Source of the DNA: Bacteroidaceae bacterium
GTDB lineage: Bacteria > Bacteroidota > Bacteroidia > Bacteroidales > Bacteroidaceae
NCBI GenBank assembly: GCA_017555845.1
Contig: JAFZFO010000024.1
Span: 1 to 41,181 of the forward strand
Length of the DNA: 41,181 nt
Reading direction: 5' to 3'
Shown: one piece after another, positions 17,038 through 26,195 of the stretch
Numbering within the stretch: position 1 is the stretch's first letter
Layout: each line of letters begins with the position of its first letter
The notes under the pieces: generated by a model
Databases searched by the model: none
Seen by the model: only the letters and a program-made list of their open reading frames with translations
Told to the model about the DNA's origin: nothing
Made by a program: the position numbers and the translations under genes

Positions 17038-17071
17038 AAAAAAGCTCCGGATCACAACTGTAATCCGGAGC
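17038..17071 (-). terminator. Intrinsic terminator of the porin gene
   Basis: On the minus strand a 9-bp perfect stem, GCTCCGGAT (17071-17063 with 17052-17044) and a 10-base loop, is followed by six T residues (17043-17038). It lies 24 bases past the porin stop. Confidence 0.9.
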
Positions 17072-17094
17072 CAAACCCTGCATCAGGCAACTTT

Positions 17095-18378
17095 TCAAAA
17101 ATCGTATCTTGCCGACAAGTTTATTCTATTTGCATTATATGTCTTTCCACTGAAATCAAAGCGCCAGCCATGCAGATACTCAATACCGAACTGCATGTTG
17201 TCGGTCATATTGTAGAAGAAATTGGCAGCAACGTACTGTCCCTTCTGATAACCACCGGGATTAGCCTCGGCAAATCCCTTGCGTGAGAGGAGTACTGTCT
17301 GGCTATATGTGGCAGATGCAAAGAAACGTTTGCTGAAGTTATACTGCACTCCGGCATACCAGCTCTCGCTTGTAAGCATCATAGCCTTTCCCGGGGCTGT
17401 CGGGTCGGGAACGACATCGACACCCACGTTGGAGATATTGTTCACGAGCGAACCTATACCTTCGCCAATTGTAAACTGTCCGCGCAGCTGCAATCCACCC
17501 ATAGTGGTCATCATACTTGCCTGGACACCCCAACCCACCTTGTCATTATCGAGGTTGGAGATTTTGTCCACATAGGATATATCGCGCATGATGGCGCCGA
17601 CACGTATATGGTTGAGCGGATCATTGAAAAGATTGTACTGCACATAGATGGGGATATTTGGCACACGCTGGGCATCGATGGTAAAGGTCTCGTTCTCTGT
17701 TGCATTGACACTTGGCGCCTCCAGGCTTATACCCATTGAAAGTCCAAAGTCAAAGCCATAGCGCAACATTACCTGTGTGGCACGATAGAATGTCATACCG
17801 TTAGGGCCACCATAGTCAATGGTAACGGGGATAGCCGCCGCATCCATGAATGAGCCGACAGAGTAACCTATCTTTAGGTACTTGGTGCTCATATATGCAT
17901 TCTGCAACTGCAGGCCAAGCCCCTGTCCGCGCCAGTTGGCCGACGTGAACACCTCGAAATCGCCCAAAAGGCGACTTGTACCGACAAGTTTCAGAAAGAG
18001 GACAGAGTTGGTCATATCCATTCTGAACTGACTGGAGGGAGCTCCACCACGCTGTATGGCCGAAGGAAGAAAATCCACGTTATCGACAGCGCGGTCAAAA
18101 TCGTACTCGATTTTTGTCTGCAGATAACCGCCGATACCAAGCGCCCAGTTGCCCTTCTGGTCAACAAGGATAAAGCGTGGCGCACGCGGGTCATGATGGT
18201 ACAGGCTCTGCGTAGTCTGGAAAATCTCGACCACATCGGGGGCCTCGTTGACCGTTTCGCTGATACAGATGACAGGGGTAGCATCATCGGCAATCTCAAC
18301 CCAGCTCTGCGCGTTGACCGTTGCAGTTGCAAAAAGGGCCAGAGCCGGTAACAAAGTAATTTTTGAAATTCTTTTCAT
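17095..18378 (-). CDS. Outer-membrane porin (beta-barrel)
   Basis: The 427-residue product has a signal peptide (MKRISKITLLPALALFATATVNAQ) and ends in LSARYDF, with a terminal aromatic residue typical of BamA-inserted barrels. Alternating hydrophobic strands run through most of the mature protein, with porin-like segments such as GGYLQTKIEYDF and DFEVFTSANWRG. It resembles the porin family called DcaP/OprP-like in Bacteroidota, but substrate specificity is not readable. Its position before a PiT carrier hints at phosphate or another anion; this is inference, as a terminator and a new promoter separate the two. The divergent AraC gene lies about 155 bases away and could regulate it. Confidence 0.85.
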   Translation of the reverse strand: MKRISKITLLPALALFATATVNAQSWVEIADDATPVICISETVNEAPDVVEIFQTTQSLYHHDPRAPRFILVDQKGNWALGIGGYLQTKIEYDFDRAVDNVDFLPSAIQRGGAPSSQFRMDMTNSVLFLKLVGTSRLLGDFEVFTSANWRGQGLGLQLQNAYMSTKYLKIGYSVGSFMDAAAIPVTIDYGGPNGMTFYRATQVMLRYGFDFGLSMGISLEAPSVNATENETFTIDAQRVPNIPIYVQYNLFNDPLNHIRVGAIMRDISYVDKISNLDNDKVGWGVQASMMTTMGGLQLRGQFTIGEGIGSLVNNISNVGVDVVPDPTAPGKAMMLTSESWYAGVQYNFSKRFFASATYSQTVLLSRKGFAEANPGGYQKGQYVAANFFYNMTDNMQFGIEYLHGWRFDFSGKTYNANRINLSARYDF

Positions 18379-18533
18379 AACTTCTCACTTTTAGATGAAT
18401 ACAGCAATAAAACACGTAAAGGGAAATTTTGTTTGGGCGACACATTTTATTTGAGAAAAACAGGGCATTGTCAAAACTTATTGTTTCCTTTGCATAGTAC
18501 ATGCCACAAAAGGAGCATCAGACAACAACCATT

Positions 18534-19436
18534 ATGACAGATAATACAACCAAAGTTGAACGATTCAGATATCTGCAGACCACGCCACGCGACAAGTCGT
18601 GGGGCTTGGCTGTGACCACTGTCGGTTTCCAGCATGTACACCCGGGCGACGACTACCCTCTTTCGGTCCATCCGGCTGGATACTGTTTCCAGGAGAACAA
18701 ACGCCGTGTCCTCAATGAATACCAGCTCTATTACATTACACGTGGAGCCGGTTACTTTGAGAGTGCATCATGTTCAAGAACAAGAATTGAAGCGGGAATG
18801 ATGTTCATGCTGTTCCCCGGAGAATGGCACACATTTGCCCCGGACCCCGAAACCGGTTGGGATGACCATTGGATTGGCTTCAACGGAAATTTCATGGACG
18901 ACAAGATCAGAGCCGGTTTCTTTACTTTCAAGAATTGCGTATTCAGGGTCGGCGTTGACGAAAGGATAATAAACACTTACCACGAAATAATTGACATTGC
19001 AGCGGATGAGAAAAAAGGCTACCAGCAACTCATCTCAAGCCTTGCCATATCAATCATTGGACGTATACACTACGAGGATACGAACCACACATATGGCGAC
19101 TCATACATAACACGCATCATCAACCAGGCAAAAGCAGTCATGAAGGAGGATATGGCAAGCAACAGACCGCTGGAAGAGATTTCGCACTCGCTCGGCATCA
19201 GCTATTCCATGTTCCGACGCGAGTTCAAAAAGAGATGCGGTATCTCCCCCGGACAATACCGTCTTGAGCTGAAACTTGCCAAAGCAAAGGAACTGCTCAA
19301 CAACACCAACATGAGCATTGCCGACATTTCCGCAAAACTGCATTTTGAATGCATTGGGCAGTTCTCGACATTCTTCAAGAAGAAGACCGGCGTTTCGCCT
19401 CTTGAATTCCGCAAGCAAGGCATTAAAAAAGATTAA
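18534..19436 (+). CDS. AraC-family transcriptional regulator
   Basis: The roughly 300-residue protein has an N-terminal cupin-like ligand-binding domain (about residues 25-150, including YQLYYITRGAGYFES and FMLFPGEWHTFAPD) and a C-terminal AraC double helix-turn-helix (about 200-295). The latter shows the LEEISHSLGISYSMFRREFK and SIADISAKLHFECIGQFSTF segments with the final FKKKTGVSPLEFRKQ. Regulators of this build respond to small molecules, often sugars. Two starts are possible, ATG at 18501 and ATG at 18534. The second is preferred because a TTTG box at 18489-18492 would place the transcript start right at 18501. The gene diverges from the porin gene, a possible target along with itself. 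Confidence 0.88.
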   Translation: MTDNTTKVERFRYLQTTPRDKSWGLAVTTVGFQHVHPGDDYPLSVHPAGYCFQENKRRVLNEYQLYYITRGAGYFESASCSRTRIEAGMMFMLFPGEWHTFAPDPETGWDDHWIGFNGNFMDDKIRAGFFTFKNCVFRVGVDERIINTYHEIIDIAADEKKGYQQLISSLAISIIGRIHYEDTNHTYGDSYITRIINQAKAVMKEDMASNRPLEEISHSLGISYSMFRREFKKRCGISPGQYRLELKLAKAKELLNNTNMSIADISAKLHFECIGQFSTFFKKKTGVSPLEFRKQGIKKD

Positions 19437-19508
19437 TCCCAATTAACAATTACTAAAAAAGAGGGGACAAATTTGTTTTGGACAACAATATTTGCCAACT
19501 TGCAGCCG

Positions 19509-19534
19509 CTCGCCACACAGGTGCGAGGGATTTT
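19509..19534 (+). terminator. Weak hairpin between the AraC and SIMPL genes
   Basis: CTCG-C-CAC (19509-19516) can pair with GTGCGAG (19521-19527) with one bulged base, followed by GGATTTT. It may end the AraC transcript or lie in the leader of the next gene. Support is weak. Confidence 0.3.
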
Positions 19535-19564
19535 ACATTATATCAATCACTAAAACATAACGAC

Positions 19565-20278
19565 ATGAAAAAAGGTATCATTACGACAAGTATCATGGCA
19601 GCACTTTTGCTGTTTGCCATTCCTGTAGAGAGTGCAGCACAGACAAATGCCGATTCATATATAGACATAAGCACAACAATCGAGCGCGAGGTCACGCCAA
19701 ACGAGCTCTACCTGCAGATAACCATCAGAGAGAAGGACTACAAAGGGAAGAAGACACTTGAGGAGATGCAGGAAGCACTGATAGGTGCATTGAAGATCAA
19801 CCGCATCGACATCCCGAAATGCCTGACAATCAACTATATGGGCAGTGAAATTGGATATAAGTCCTTTTCAAAGAACATAAAGACACAGACCGAAGCCACT
19901 TACATGCTCAAGTTGAACGATGCAACCACCATGCAGAATGTAATCGCCACTCTCGAGCAGCGCCAGATATCAGATATAGAACTGGTGCGGACAAGATATT
20001 CCGAAGAGAAGAAACTGAAGGAGGAGATGGGCATCGAAGCAATGCAACAGGCAAAAGCCGAGGCACAGATGCTTGCAGGAGCCATCGGCCAGGAGTCTGG
20101 CAAGGCCATGACAATCAGTTACTGGATGAACAGCGGCCAGACACAGCCAAGGCTATACATGAAACGCGCCCAGATAAATGAAGATGCAAATATCGACAAT
20201 GCGTTATCGGAGCCGGTCATCAGCATAGGCAAGAACACATACCGTTTCACTGTCAACGTGCGGTTTGAACTGAAATAA
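19565..20278 (+). CDS. Periplasmic SIMPL-domain (DUF541) protein
   Basis: The 237-residue product starts with a clear signal peptide (MKKGIITTSIMAALLLFAIP, cleavage likely near ESAAQ). The mature part matches the SIMPL/DUF541 layout: an opening strand that declares the domain ('YIDISTTIEREVTPNELYLQ'), a middle helix with 'ATLEQRQISDIELVRTRYS', a long helix with 'EAMQQAKAEAQMLAGAIGQ', and a final strand 'TYRFTVNVRFELK'. The family is widespread in periplasms and linked to oxidative stress or envelope functions, but no biochemical activity is established. The ATG at 19565 is chosen because it begins the signal peptide. Confidence 0.85.
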   Translation: MKKGIITTSIMAALLLFAIPVESAAQTNADSYIDISTTIEREVTPNELYLQITIREKDYKGKKTLEEMQEALIGALKINRIDIPKCLTINYMGSEIGYKSFSKNIKTQTEATYMLKLNDATTMQNVIATLEQRQISDIELVRTRYSEEKKLKEEMGIEAMQQAKAEAQMLAGAIGQESGKAMTISYWMNSGQTQPRLYMKRAQINEDANIDNALSEPVISIGKNTYRFTVNVRFELK

Positions 20279-20298
20279 GATTTTGCAAACAATATGGG

Positions 20299-20331
20299 AT
20301 ATGCGGTGTTTTACAGTAAAACACCGCATAT
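20299..20331 (+). terminator. 15-bp hairpin directly before the doxX start codon
   Basis: ATATGCGGTGTTTTA (20299-20313) pairs perfectly with TAAAACACCGCATAT (20317-20331) around a 3-base loop. It begins 20 bases after the SIMPL gene stop and ends one base before the ATG at 20333. It may terminate the upstream gene or control initiation of doxX. Confidence 0.7.
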
Positions 20332-20332
20332 T

Positions 20333-20773
20333 ATGTATAAGAAATTACTCAAATCACTGTTCAGCGAGCCTGATTCGTCATCAGCAAAATCACTGGTACT
20401 GCTTTTGGCACGCATAATTTTTGGTGCACTGTTCCTTGCACATGGCATTACAAAAATGCACATTTACAGCGAGATTCCCGAGCTGTTCCCCAACCCGATA
20501 GGACTGGGCAGCACACTGTCGCTATGGTTGGTACTGTTTGCAGAGATTCTGTGTTCATTAGGTTTCATTCTCGGAATCCTTTTCCGTCTTTGCCTCATAC
20601 CAATGATATTTACCATGTGCATAGCACTTTTTGTGATACACGCCGGCGATCCGTTTGCCGCAAAGGAACTTTCACTCATGTATCTCACAATCTTTGCACT
20701 GATGTACATTACCGGTCCGGGCAGATATTCCATTGACGGAATTCTGAAAAGCATATATTCAAGCCTGCAATAA
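20333..20773 (+). CDS. DoxX-family membrane protein
   Basis: The 146-residue protein has four hydrophobic segments, with the DoxX-type first helix LLLARIIFGALFLAHGITKM and the later ILCSLGFILGILFRLCLIPM and MYLTIFALMYITGPG(R)YSID segments. DoxX/DoxD relatives include a thiosulfate:quinone oxidoreductase subunit and many proteins of unknown role; function here cannot be stated. The ATG at 20333 is chosen because it gives MYKKLLKSLF; the longer frame from 20294 would translate the hairpin. There is no ribosome-binding space free of that hairpin. The gene ends at a hairpin shared with argF'. Confidence 0.82.
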   Translation: MYKKLLKSLFSEPDSSSAKSLVLLLARIIFGALFLAHGITKMHIYSEIPELFPNPIGLGSTLSLWLVLFAEILCSLGFILGILFRLCLIPMIFTMCIALFVIHAGDPFAAKELSLMYLTIFALMYITGPGRYSIDGILKSIYSSLQ

Positions 20774-20775
20774 AC

Positions 20776-20807
20776 AAAAATGGAGGTTTCAGATCTGAAC
20801 CTCCATT
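20776..20807. terminator. Bidirectional terminator between doxX and argF'
   Basis: AATGGAGGTT-T-CAGA (20779-20793) pairs with TCTGAACCTCCATT (20794-20807) with one bulged T. On the minus strand it is followed by TTTTTGTTTA, making it a good terminator for argF', and it also faces doxX. Confidence 0.8.
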
Positions 20808-20810
20808 ACT

Positions 20811-21767
20811 TTATTTCAATCCTTCAAGAATGTTCTTCAACACCACAGTTGCCGAGATTTCACGGTTTGCAGCCTCGGGAATAACCAATGAGCGCTCACT
20901 CTCTATCACATCATCGGTAACGATCATGTTACGTCTCACAGGCAGGCAGTGCATGAAATAGGCATTGTTTGTCACTGCCATCTGGCGTTCACTTACGGTC
21001 CAGTCACGGTCGGTAGAGAGCACCTTGCCATAATTGTCGCCCGTATACGCGGCCCAATTCTTGGCATAGACAAAATCAGCACCCTCAAAAGCCTTCATCT
21101 GGTCATACTCCACACGTGCATTACCGACGAATGCAGGGTCAAGTTCATATCCTTTTGGATGTGTGATTACAAAATCATAATCGGCGGCATTCATCCACTC
21201 TGCGAACGAGTTGGGCACAGCCTGTGGAAGCGCCTTTGGATGCGGAGCCCATGTAAGTACGACCTTTGGACGTGGCTTTGTCTTGTGCTCCTCAATTGTT
21301 ATGAGGTCGGCAAAGCTCTGCAAAGGATGGCGTGTCGCAGCCTCCATTGAAAAAACCGGACGACCGGAATATTTGATGAATTGGTTTAGGATAACCTCAT
21401 TGTAATCATCTTCCTTGTTCTCGAAACGTGCAAACGAACGCACACCGATGACATCGCAATAGCTACCCATCACAGGAATGGCCTCAAGAATATGCTCGGG
21501 CTTGTCGCCATCCATAATCACACCACGTTCAGTCTCCAGTTTCCATGCACCCTGGTTTATATCGAGCACAATCACGTTCATACCAAGGTTCAAGGCAGCC
21601 TTTTGGGTGCTCAACCTTGTACGAAGACTGGAATTGAAGAACACCATCATCAGTGTCTTGTTCTTGCCCAGTTCACTGTACTTGAAGCGGTCGGCCTTTA
21701 TCTCAAAAGCCTCATCAAGCGCCTTTTTCAAGTCGCATATATCATTGACGGATGTAAAATTTCTCAT
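20811..21767 (-). CDS. argF': N-succinylornithine carbamoyltransferase
   Basis: The 318-residue enzyme belongs to the aspartate/ornithine carbamoyltransferase fold. It carries the carbamoyl-phosphate loop SSLRTR (46-51, in place of the usual STRTR), HPLQ, and HCLPVRR near the C-terminus. In this subfamily residue 90 sets the substrate: Pro in the succinylornithine enzyme of Bacteroides fragilis, Glu in acetylornithine enzymes. Here residue 90 is Pro, within GDKPEH, so N-succinyl-L-ornithine is the predicted substrate and arginine synthesis should run through succinylated intermediates. It lies 21 bases after the TamB-like gene on the same strand. No other arginine genes are in the window. Confidence 0.93.
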   Translation of the reverse strand: MRNFTSVNDICDLKKALDEAFEIKADRFKYSELGKNKTLMMVFFNSSLRTRLSTQKAALNLGMNVIVLDINQGAWKLETERGVIMDGDKPEHILEAIPVMGSYCDVIGVRSFARFENKEDDYNEVILNQFIKYSGRPVFSMEAATRHPLQSFADLITIEEHKTKPRPKVVLTWAPHPKALPQAVPNSFAEWMNAADYDFVITHPKGYELDPAFVGNARVEYDQMKAFEGADFVYAKNWAAYTGDNYGKVLSTDRDWTVSERQMAVTNNAYFMHCLPVRRNMIVTDDVIESERSLVIPEAANREISATVVLKNILEGLK

Positions 21768-21788
21768 AATAATATAAATAGGTATAGG

Positions 21789-24700
21789 TTATTCATCACT
21801 CTTTTCTGTATCGGGGCTCTCCACAACAGCCTCATCGCCGGCTGTCAGTTGTTCAGCCTCCTCCTTTTCATCCTTCTTCTTTCCCCACCATTTCCAACGG
21901 TCGAACTCAAGGAGCACAGACGTTCCGATACCCTGTGTAGTAAGGTCAGTCTTTGAGAAGTAACGGTCATTGGTCTTGCTATAGGCCTTGATATTCCAAT
22001 TATATTTCGGATTCAACAGCCACAGCAATTCAAAATCGCCAATGAAGTTACGGTTCGCAATCGGGTTTTCACGATATCCCAGATTGCCGTTTATCTGCAG
22101 ACGGTTATCGAGCAGGCGGCCACGGAGCATACCTTCGACCTCCATGCTGTTCCATCCACGCTCACTTGTAGATATATTGCCCGAGATATCCCAGTTGCCA
22201 TCATTGATGATCTTGCCGAGCATATTGTTAAGCTGGCCCGAGATAGTATTTGATATCAGCGACTCCATTGCAGTGGATGTGTTAGATCCGCCATTCTGTG
22301 CGCTGCTGGTGTCAAATGTATAGAACTTGCCCACTCCAAGGAGATACACGAACTGCATATTCTTCTGGTCTGGAGTACTTGCCACACTGGCAAGAAGCTC
22401 ACGTTCCTCCTCGCTACCCTCGGGCAGTTCAAGATCAAAGGCAAGGTCGGGAGATGAGAGTTTACCGGTAACATTCATTACACAATTTACCTTCACGGTC
22501 TTGCGCTTGGCAATATCCGTTGTAAGGTCGCTGAGCGATGCCGATGGAACAAGGTATTTTGCCTTGAGGTTCATTTCGGCATGATATGGATCGCCATTGA
22601 ATGCCAGAGTACCACCCTTGGCTATTTCGAACACCTTGGGGAAGATATCCTGGATAGTAAACTTGAGTGTTCCGCGAGTCAATCCCAAATGTCCCTTCAT
22701 GCTGAAATCCGTCTTGTCATTGTATACGGCGTTTATCGGACCATTGCCATATAGGGTTATGTAGTCATCGGTCTGTCGGTTGGTATACACCTTTACCTCA
22801 AGGGCATCATTTATATCGAGCATGAAGTCAAGCGTCATCTTGCTCGCCGTCTTGCTGTATGCATCATTCAGCACGGGTTTCTGCTCCTGCTGCAGTTCCT
22901 TCTTGTTACGTTTGCTGTTGTCCGTGAATGTGACAAAGCTGTTGTCGCGCGCACCGCTCGATTCGTTGGTATTGTATACAAAACGCGAACCTGGCATGCT
23001 CTTTGCATTTACCTTCATCAGGAACCCTTTTCCATCACTCTTTATCAATGCATCGCCTGTAGCGAACACTGTTCCATAGAATGGCAGCGAACCGAAATCA
23101 TCGGTGTCATACACAAGCATATCCTCGGCCTTGATATTGAAGTTACATGTCCATTTTCCCAAATTCCTGTGTGTCAATGGACCATCCAGGCTACCACGGT
23201 TTCCATATCTGTCATACAGTCTCGCATTGTCGAAAGCGATGGTTCCTTTTGAGAAATATATGGAATCGCCGGTAAAGTAATACCTCGTATTGTTCGCATT
23301 TACCTTTGCCGAACAGAACAGCGCAACGGCACCTTCCATATCAACCGAACGCCACTGGCCATGCAGATGCACCTTTCCACTTCCGGTACCGTCAAGGTCT
23401 GATAGGAATGCGCCCAGTTTCTTGTTCATGAATGCGGCATTCAGGTTCGTGGCATCAATCTTCAATGTAATGGTATCGTTAGCCTGTGACAGAAAACCTT
23501 GAACGGTTGAGAGTTCGTTCTCGCTATTGTATACACCGGCATCAAGCACAATGCTCTTTGAGTCATTCTCCCATCCGACGTACACATCACCCCTACCCAT
23601 CACCGCACCGTCGATGCTGAAATCCGAGACATCAAGACGGCCACCGGCATTAGGTGCCGACAGCACTCCTGTCAGATGGGCTGCACCGGTTGCCTTGCCT
23701 CCAAAATCGAGTATACGGAATTTTATCAGGTCGAAGACCGTAGCAACCTCAACATTCTTAAGGTATGCATTCAGGCTATCACTCTGTTCCTTGCCGATGA
23801 CACCTTCAATTCTCAAGTCCTGATTGTCGCTTGTGAGTCCTATATTCTCAACGAGCAGTTTGTCAATCCTTCCCGATACTGTACCCTCATTTATATGCCA
23901 GACCTTGTTCTTGTGAATGACACTGTCATTGTGGACCTTTGCCATGAGTTCAAGTTCATGATCGGCGTTCCTGCTGAGTGCTGCGTCCAGACGCAACATA
24001 CCCATCATCATTTCATCATCGGTCTTGAAGTTGTTCCAGTTTACAATGCTCTTTATCCTGTTTGATGCGATATTGGTATTGAGTCTCACAACAATATCCT
24101 CTTTCCGGTTATTGTAGTCGAAATTCTTTACCTTCCTCATCATAGGCTTATGGAACTGCATATTGACATCAAGTCCATTGTTTCCGGTCTTTCCGGCAAC
24201 CGTAAACGAGCGCACCAGACTGCCATTGAAATCAATCTTGTTTATTGATGCATCAATATTGAATATATTCTCACGTTCATTGAACACGCCTTTTATGTTA
24301 GAGGGTTCAAGAACGGTTACCGGCAGATTCAATATTTTGGTCAGCGGTGTACTGTTCTTGATGGCAACATCATAATAGAAATCATTCGTGAACGACTCTC
24401 CCCCATCATCAAGCGTTGCAATCTCAAACACGGGCAGCTGTGTCTTGAAGGTTTCGAGAAGACTTTTCACGATACTCTTGAAATCGAAATCGCCATACAT
24501 GCTGGCGCTTACAAAGTCCGATGTCACTACAAAAAGCCTGTCATCGCCGGCCTTGTTGTCACTCACGTAGAAGTTACGGACAAAAGTGGTATCCACGCCT
24601 TCGGCAAGCAGGAAATTGTCAATCTTGGCGTTTATGACAGTCTTACCTTCGCCATAATCGATATATTCGCCATTAAGGTCAAACGAGTAGTTCTGCGTTT

Positions 24701-26195
24701 CATCGGTCTTGAACAGGTTGAGGTTGGCAGGTGCAAGATTGTCGGTTCTCAATGAAAGCCTCAACATCTTCTCATCTCCGATATTGTAATTTGCTGAAAG
24801 ACGCATACAGACATTAGGATCATCGGTCTTGACCTTTGCGGTAATTGTCTTCGCCGTATATTTGCCGTTGAATTCTATCGGTGCATAGCAGTAATCATTG
24901 TATACGAGATTTGCGATACCGCCACTTACATTGGCATAATCATTGCCATCCTTTATATTACCCGAAGCCACAACATTCAGTTCGCCACCCTTGAGTTCAT
25001 CAACACCGGTAAGGTCCTGCAGCTGGAGTTCCCTACCGTTTACGGTCAGTGCATATTGGCCATTGGATGCCAATGAACCATTGACGCCAACTGTGCCGCC
25101 TTTGCAATCTACAGTCGCCACACCACCAATATTGTCCCTATCGAACAAGACATCGCACTTTGCAGAGATATCGCCGACAACACCTGCAATATCATAATCC
25201 AAAGAATCAAGTCCGGCCATGGCAATAAGTGCACTTGTGATATTCTCATTCGCATAGCACTCATCAACGGTCATTTGTCCGCGCCTCCGTTCCACAAAAG
25301 GATCCAAGACTGCGACATTGGCCTTTACGCCAAAACTGCAGTCGATGGCACTTGCCGACAAGATAACGCCGACACTGTCAACGCTATAATATCCATCGGC
25401 CCTGAAAGCCAACGGAGAAAGTCTTTTTTGTGGAATGTTTACAACAGAAGCGAGTTCGGCAGGAGTGAAACATACACTCTCGATACAGCCTTTTGCAACA
25501 ATGTTGTTCCATGCACTGTCGGCACTGAGTTCTATTCTATCGGCAAGGATGTTGCTTGATGGAGTCTTCACATCAAGATTATTGACAAGCAGATTGTATC
25601 CCTCCCTTATGATACGTGTCCTGACACGTTCAATCTCCAGTCCACACTTTTCCTTGCCACTGATGGAACGCACATACAGGTCGAGTTCTTCAGGCAACAG
25701 TTTCTTGAGCGACACATTACATCCGAAATCACTTACTGATATGTGGTCAGGATCCAATCTCAAAGTATCATGCGGTTCACTGAGTACATCATACGAGAAC
25801 ATTCCGTCATATACCAGAAACTGGTTTATGCGCAAATCAATGCTTGAGGGTTCGTTTTTCTTGTCTTTGTTTATTATGTCTATAAGAAACTGGATATTCA
25901 GTTCACTTTCGGGGGTCTCGCGATACAATCTTATTTCGGGAGCTACAAAAACCAGTGTATTTACCCTCACCTCGCCCTTCAGTAGTCTTTTCGTCTGCAG
26001 ATACGCTCGTGCTTCATCGGCACGGACTATTGTATCGCCGGCAAGACCGCGGAGCATCACATTCTTCAGACGCACATCGTTAAAGCTACGCACCTCAACC
26101 TCTTCAACATCAATAGGAATACCATAGCTGCCGGATATTTCAGCAGAGACAAACGAAGCGACACGATGCTTGACTGCATCGAGCCTCATTGACAT
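21789..26195 (-). CDS. tamB: TamB-like translocation/assembly module protein (AsmA/DUF490 superfamily)
   Basis: The 1468-residue product is a long beta-rich protein of the AsmA-TamB type. An N-terminal AsmA-like part (GIPIDVEEVEVRSFNDVRLK and following) leads into many repeating beta segments, and the C-terminal ~400 residues form the TamB/DUF490 domain, including LSDLTTDIAKRKTVKVNCVM and LGKIINDGNWDISGN. Such proteins bridge inner and outer membranes and are linked to phospholipid transport and outer-membrane protein assembly. The first ATG is at 26195, but the same frame is open for 32 more codons upstream and encodes a membrane anchor, IRFLKYISGFIAAVLLLLF. No ATG, GTG or TTG lies there, so the true start may be an ATT at 26270. 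The tail (from about 1440) is acidic. No TamA partner is nearby. Confidence 0.88.
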   Translation of the reverse strand: MSMRLDAVKHRVASFVSAEISGSYGIPIDVEEVEVRSFNDVRLKNVMLRGLAGDTIVRADEARAYLQTKRLLKGEVRVNTLVFVAPEIRLYRETPESELNIQFLIDIINKDKKNEPSSIDLRINQFLVYDGMFSYDVLSEPHDTLRLDPDHISVSDFGCNVSLKKLLPEELDLYVRSISGKEKCGLEIERVRTRIIREGYNLLVNNLDVKTPSSNILADRIELSADSAWNNIVAKGCIESVCFTPAELASVVNIPQKRLSPLAFRADGYYSVDSVGVILSASAIDCSFGVKANVAVLDPFVERRRGQMTVDECYANENITSALIAMAGLDSLDYDIAGVVGDISAKCDVLFDRDNIGGVATVDCKGGTVGVNGSLASNGQYALTVNGRELQLQDLTGVDELKGGELNVVASGNIKDGNDYANVSGGIANLVYNDYCYAPIEFNGKYTAKTITAKVKTDDPNVCMRLSANYNIGDEKMLRLSLRTDNLAPANLNLFKTDETQNYSFDLNGEYIDYGEGKTVINAKIDNFLLAEGVDTTFVRNFYVSDNKAGDDRLFVVTSDFVSASMYGDFDFKSIVKSLLETFKTQLPVFEIATLDDGGESFTNDFYYDVAIKNSTPLTKILNLPVTVLEPSNIKGVFNERENIFNIDASINKIDFNGSLVRSFTVAGKTGNNGLDVNMQFHKPMMRKVKNFDYNNRKEDIVVRLNTNIASNRIKSIVNWNNFKTDDEMMMGMLRLDAALSRNADHELELMAKVHNDSVIHKNKVWHINEGTVSGRIDKLLVENIGLTSDNQDLRIEGVIGKEQSDSLNAYLKNVEVATVFDLIKFRILDFGGKATGAAHLTGVLSAPNAGGRLDVSDFSIDGAVMGRGDVYVGWENDSKSIVLDAGVYNSENELSTVQGFLSQANDTITLKIDATNLNAAFMNKKLGAFLSDLDGTGSGKVHLHGQWRSVDMEGAVALFCSAKVNANNTRYYFTGDSIYFSKGTIAFDNARLYDRYGNRGSLDGPLTHRNLGKWTCNFNIKAEDMLVYDTDDFGSLPFYGTVFATGDALIKSDGKGFLMKVNAKSMPGSRFVYNTNESSGARDNSFVTFTDNSKRNKKELQQEQKPVLNDAYSKTASKMTLDFMLDINDALEVKVYTNRQTDDYITLYGNGPINAVYNDKTDFSMKGHLGLTRGTLKFTIQDIFPKVFEIAKGGTLAFNGDPYHAEMNLKAKYLVPSASLSDLTTDIAKRKTVKVNCVMNVTGKLSSPDLAFDLELPEGSEEERELLASVASTPDQKNMQFVYLLGVGKFYTFDTSSAQNGGSNTSTAMESLISNTISGQLNNMLGKIINDGNWDISGNISTSERGWNSMEVEGMLRGRLLDNRLQINGNLGYRENPIANRNFIGDFELLWLLNPKYNWNIKAYSKTNDRYFSKTDLTTQGIGTSVLLEFDRWKWWGKKKDEKEEAEQLTAGDEAVVESPDTEKSDE

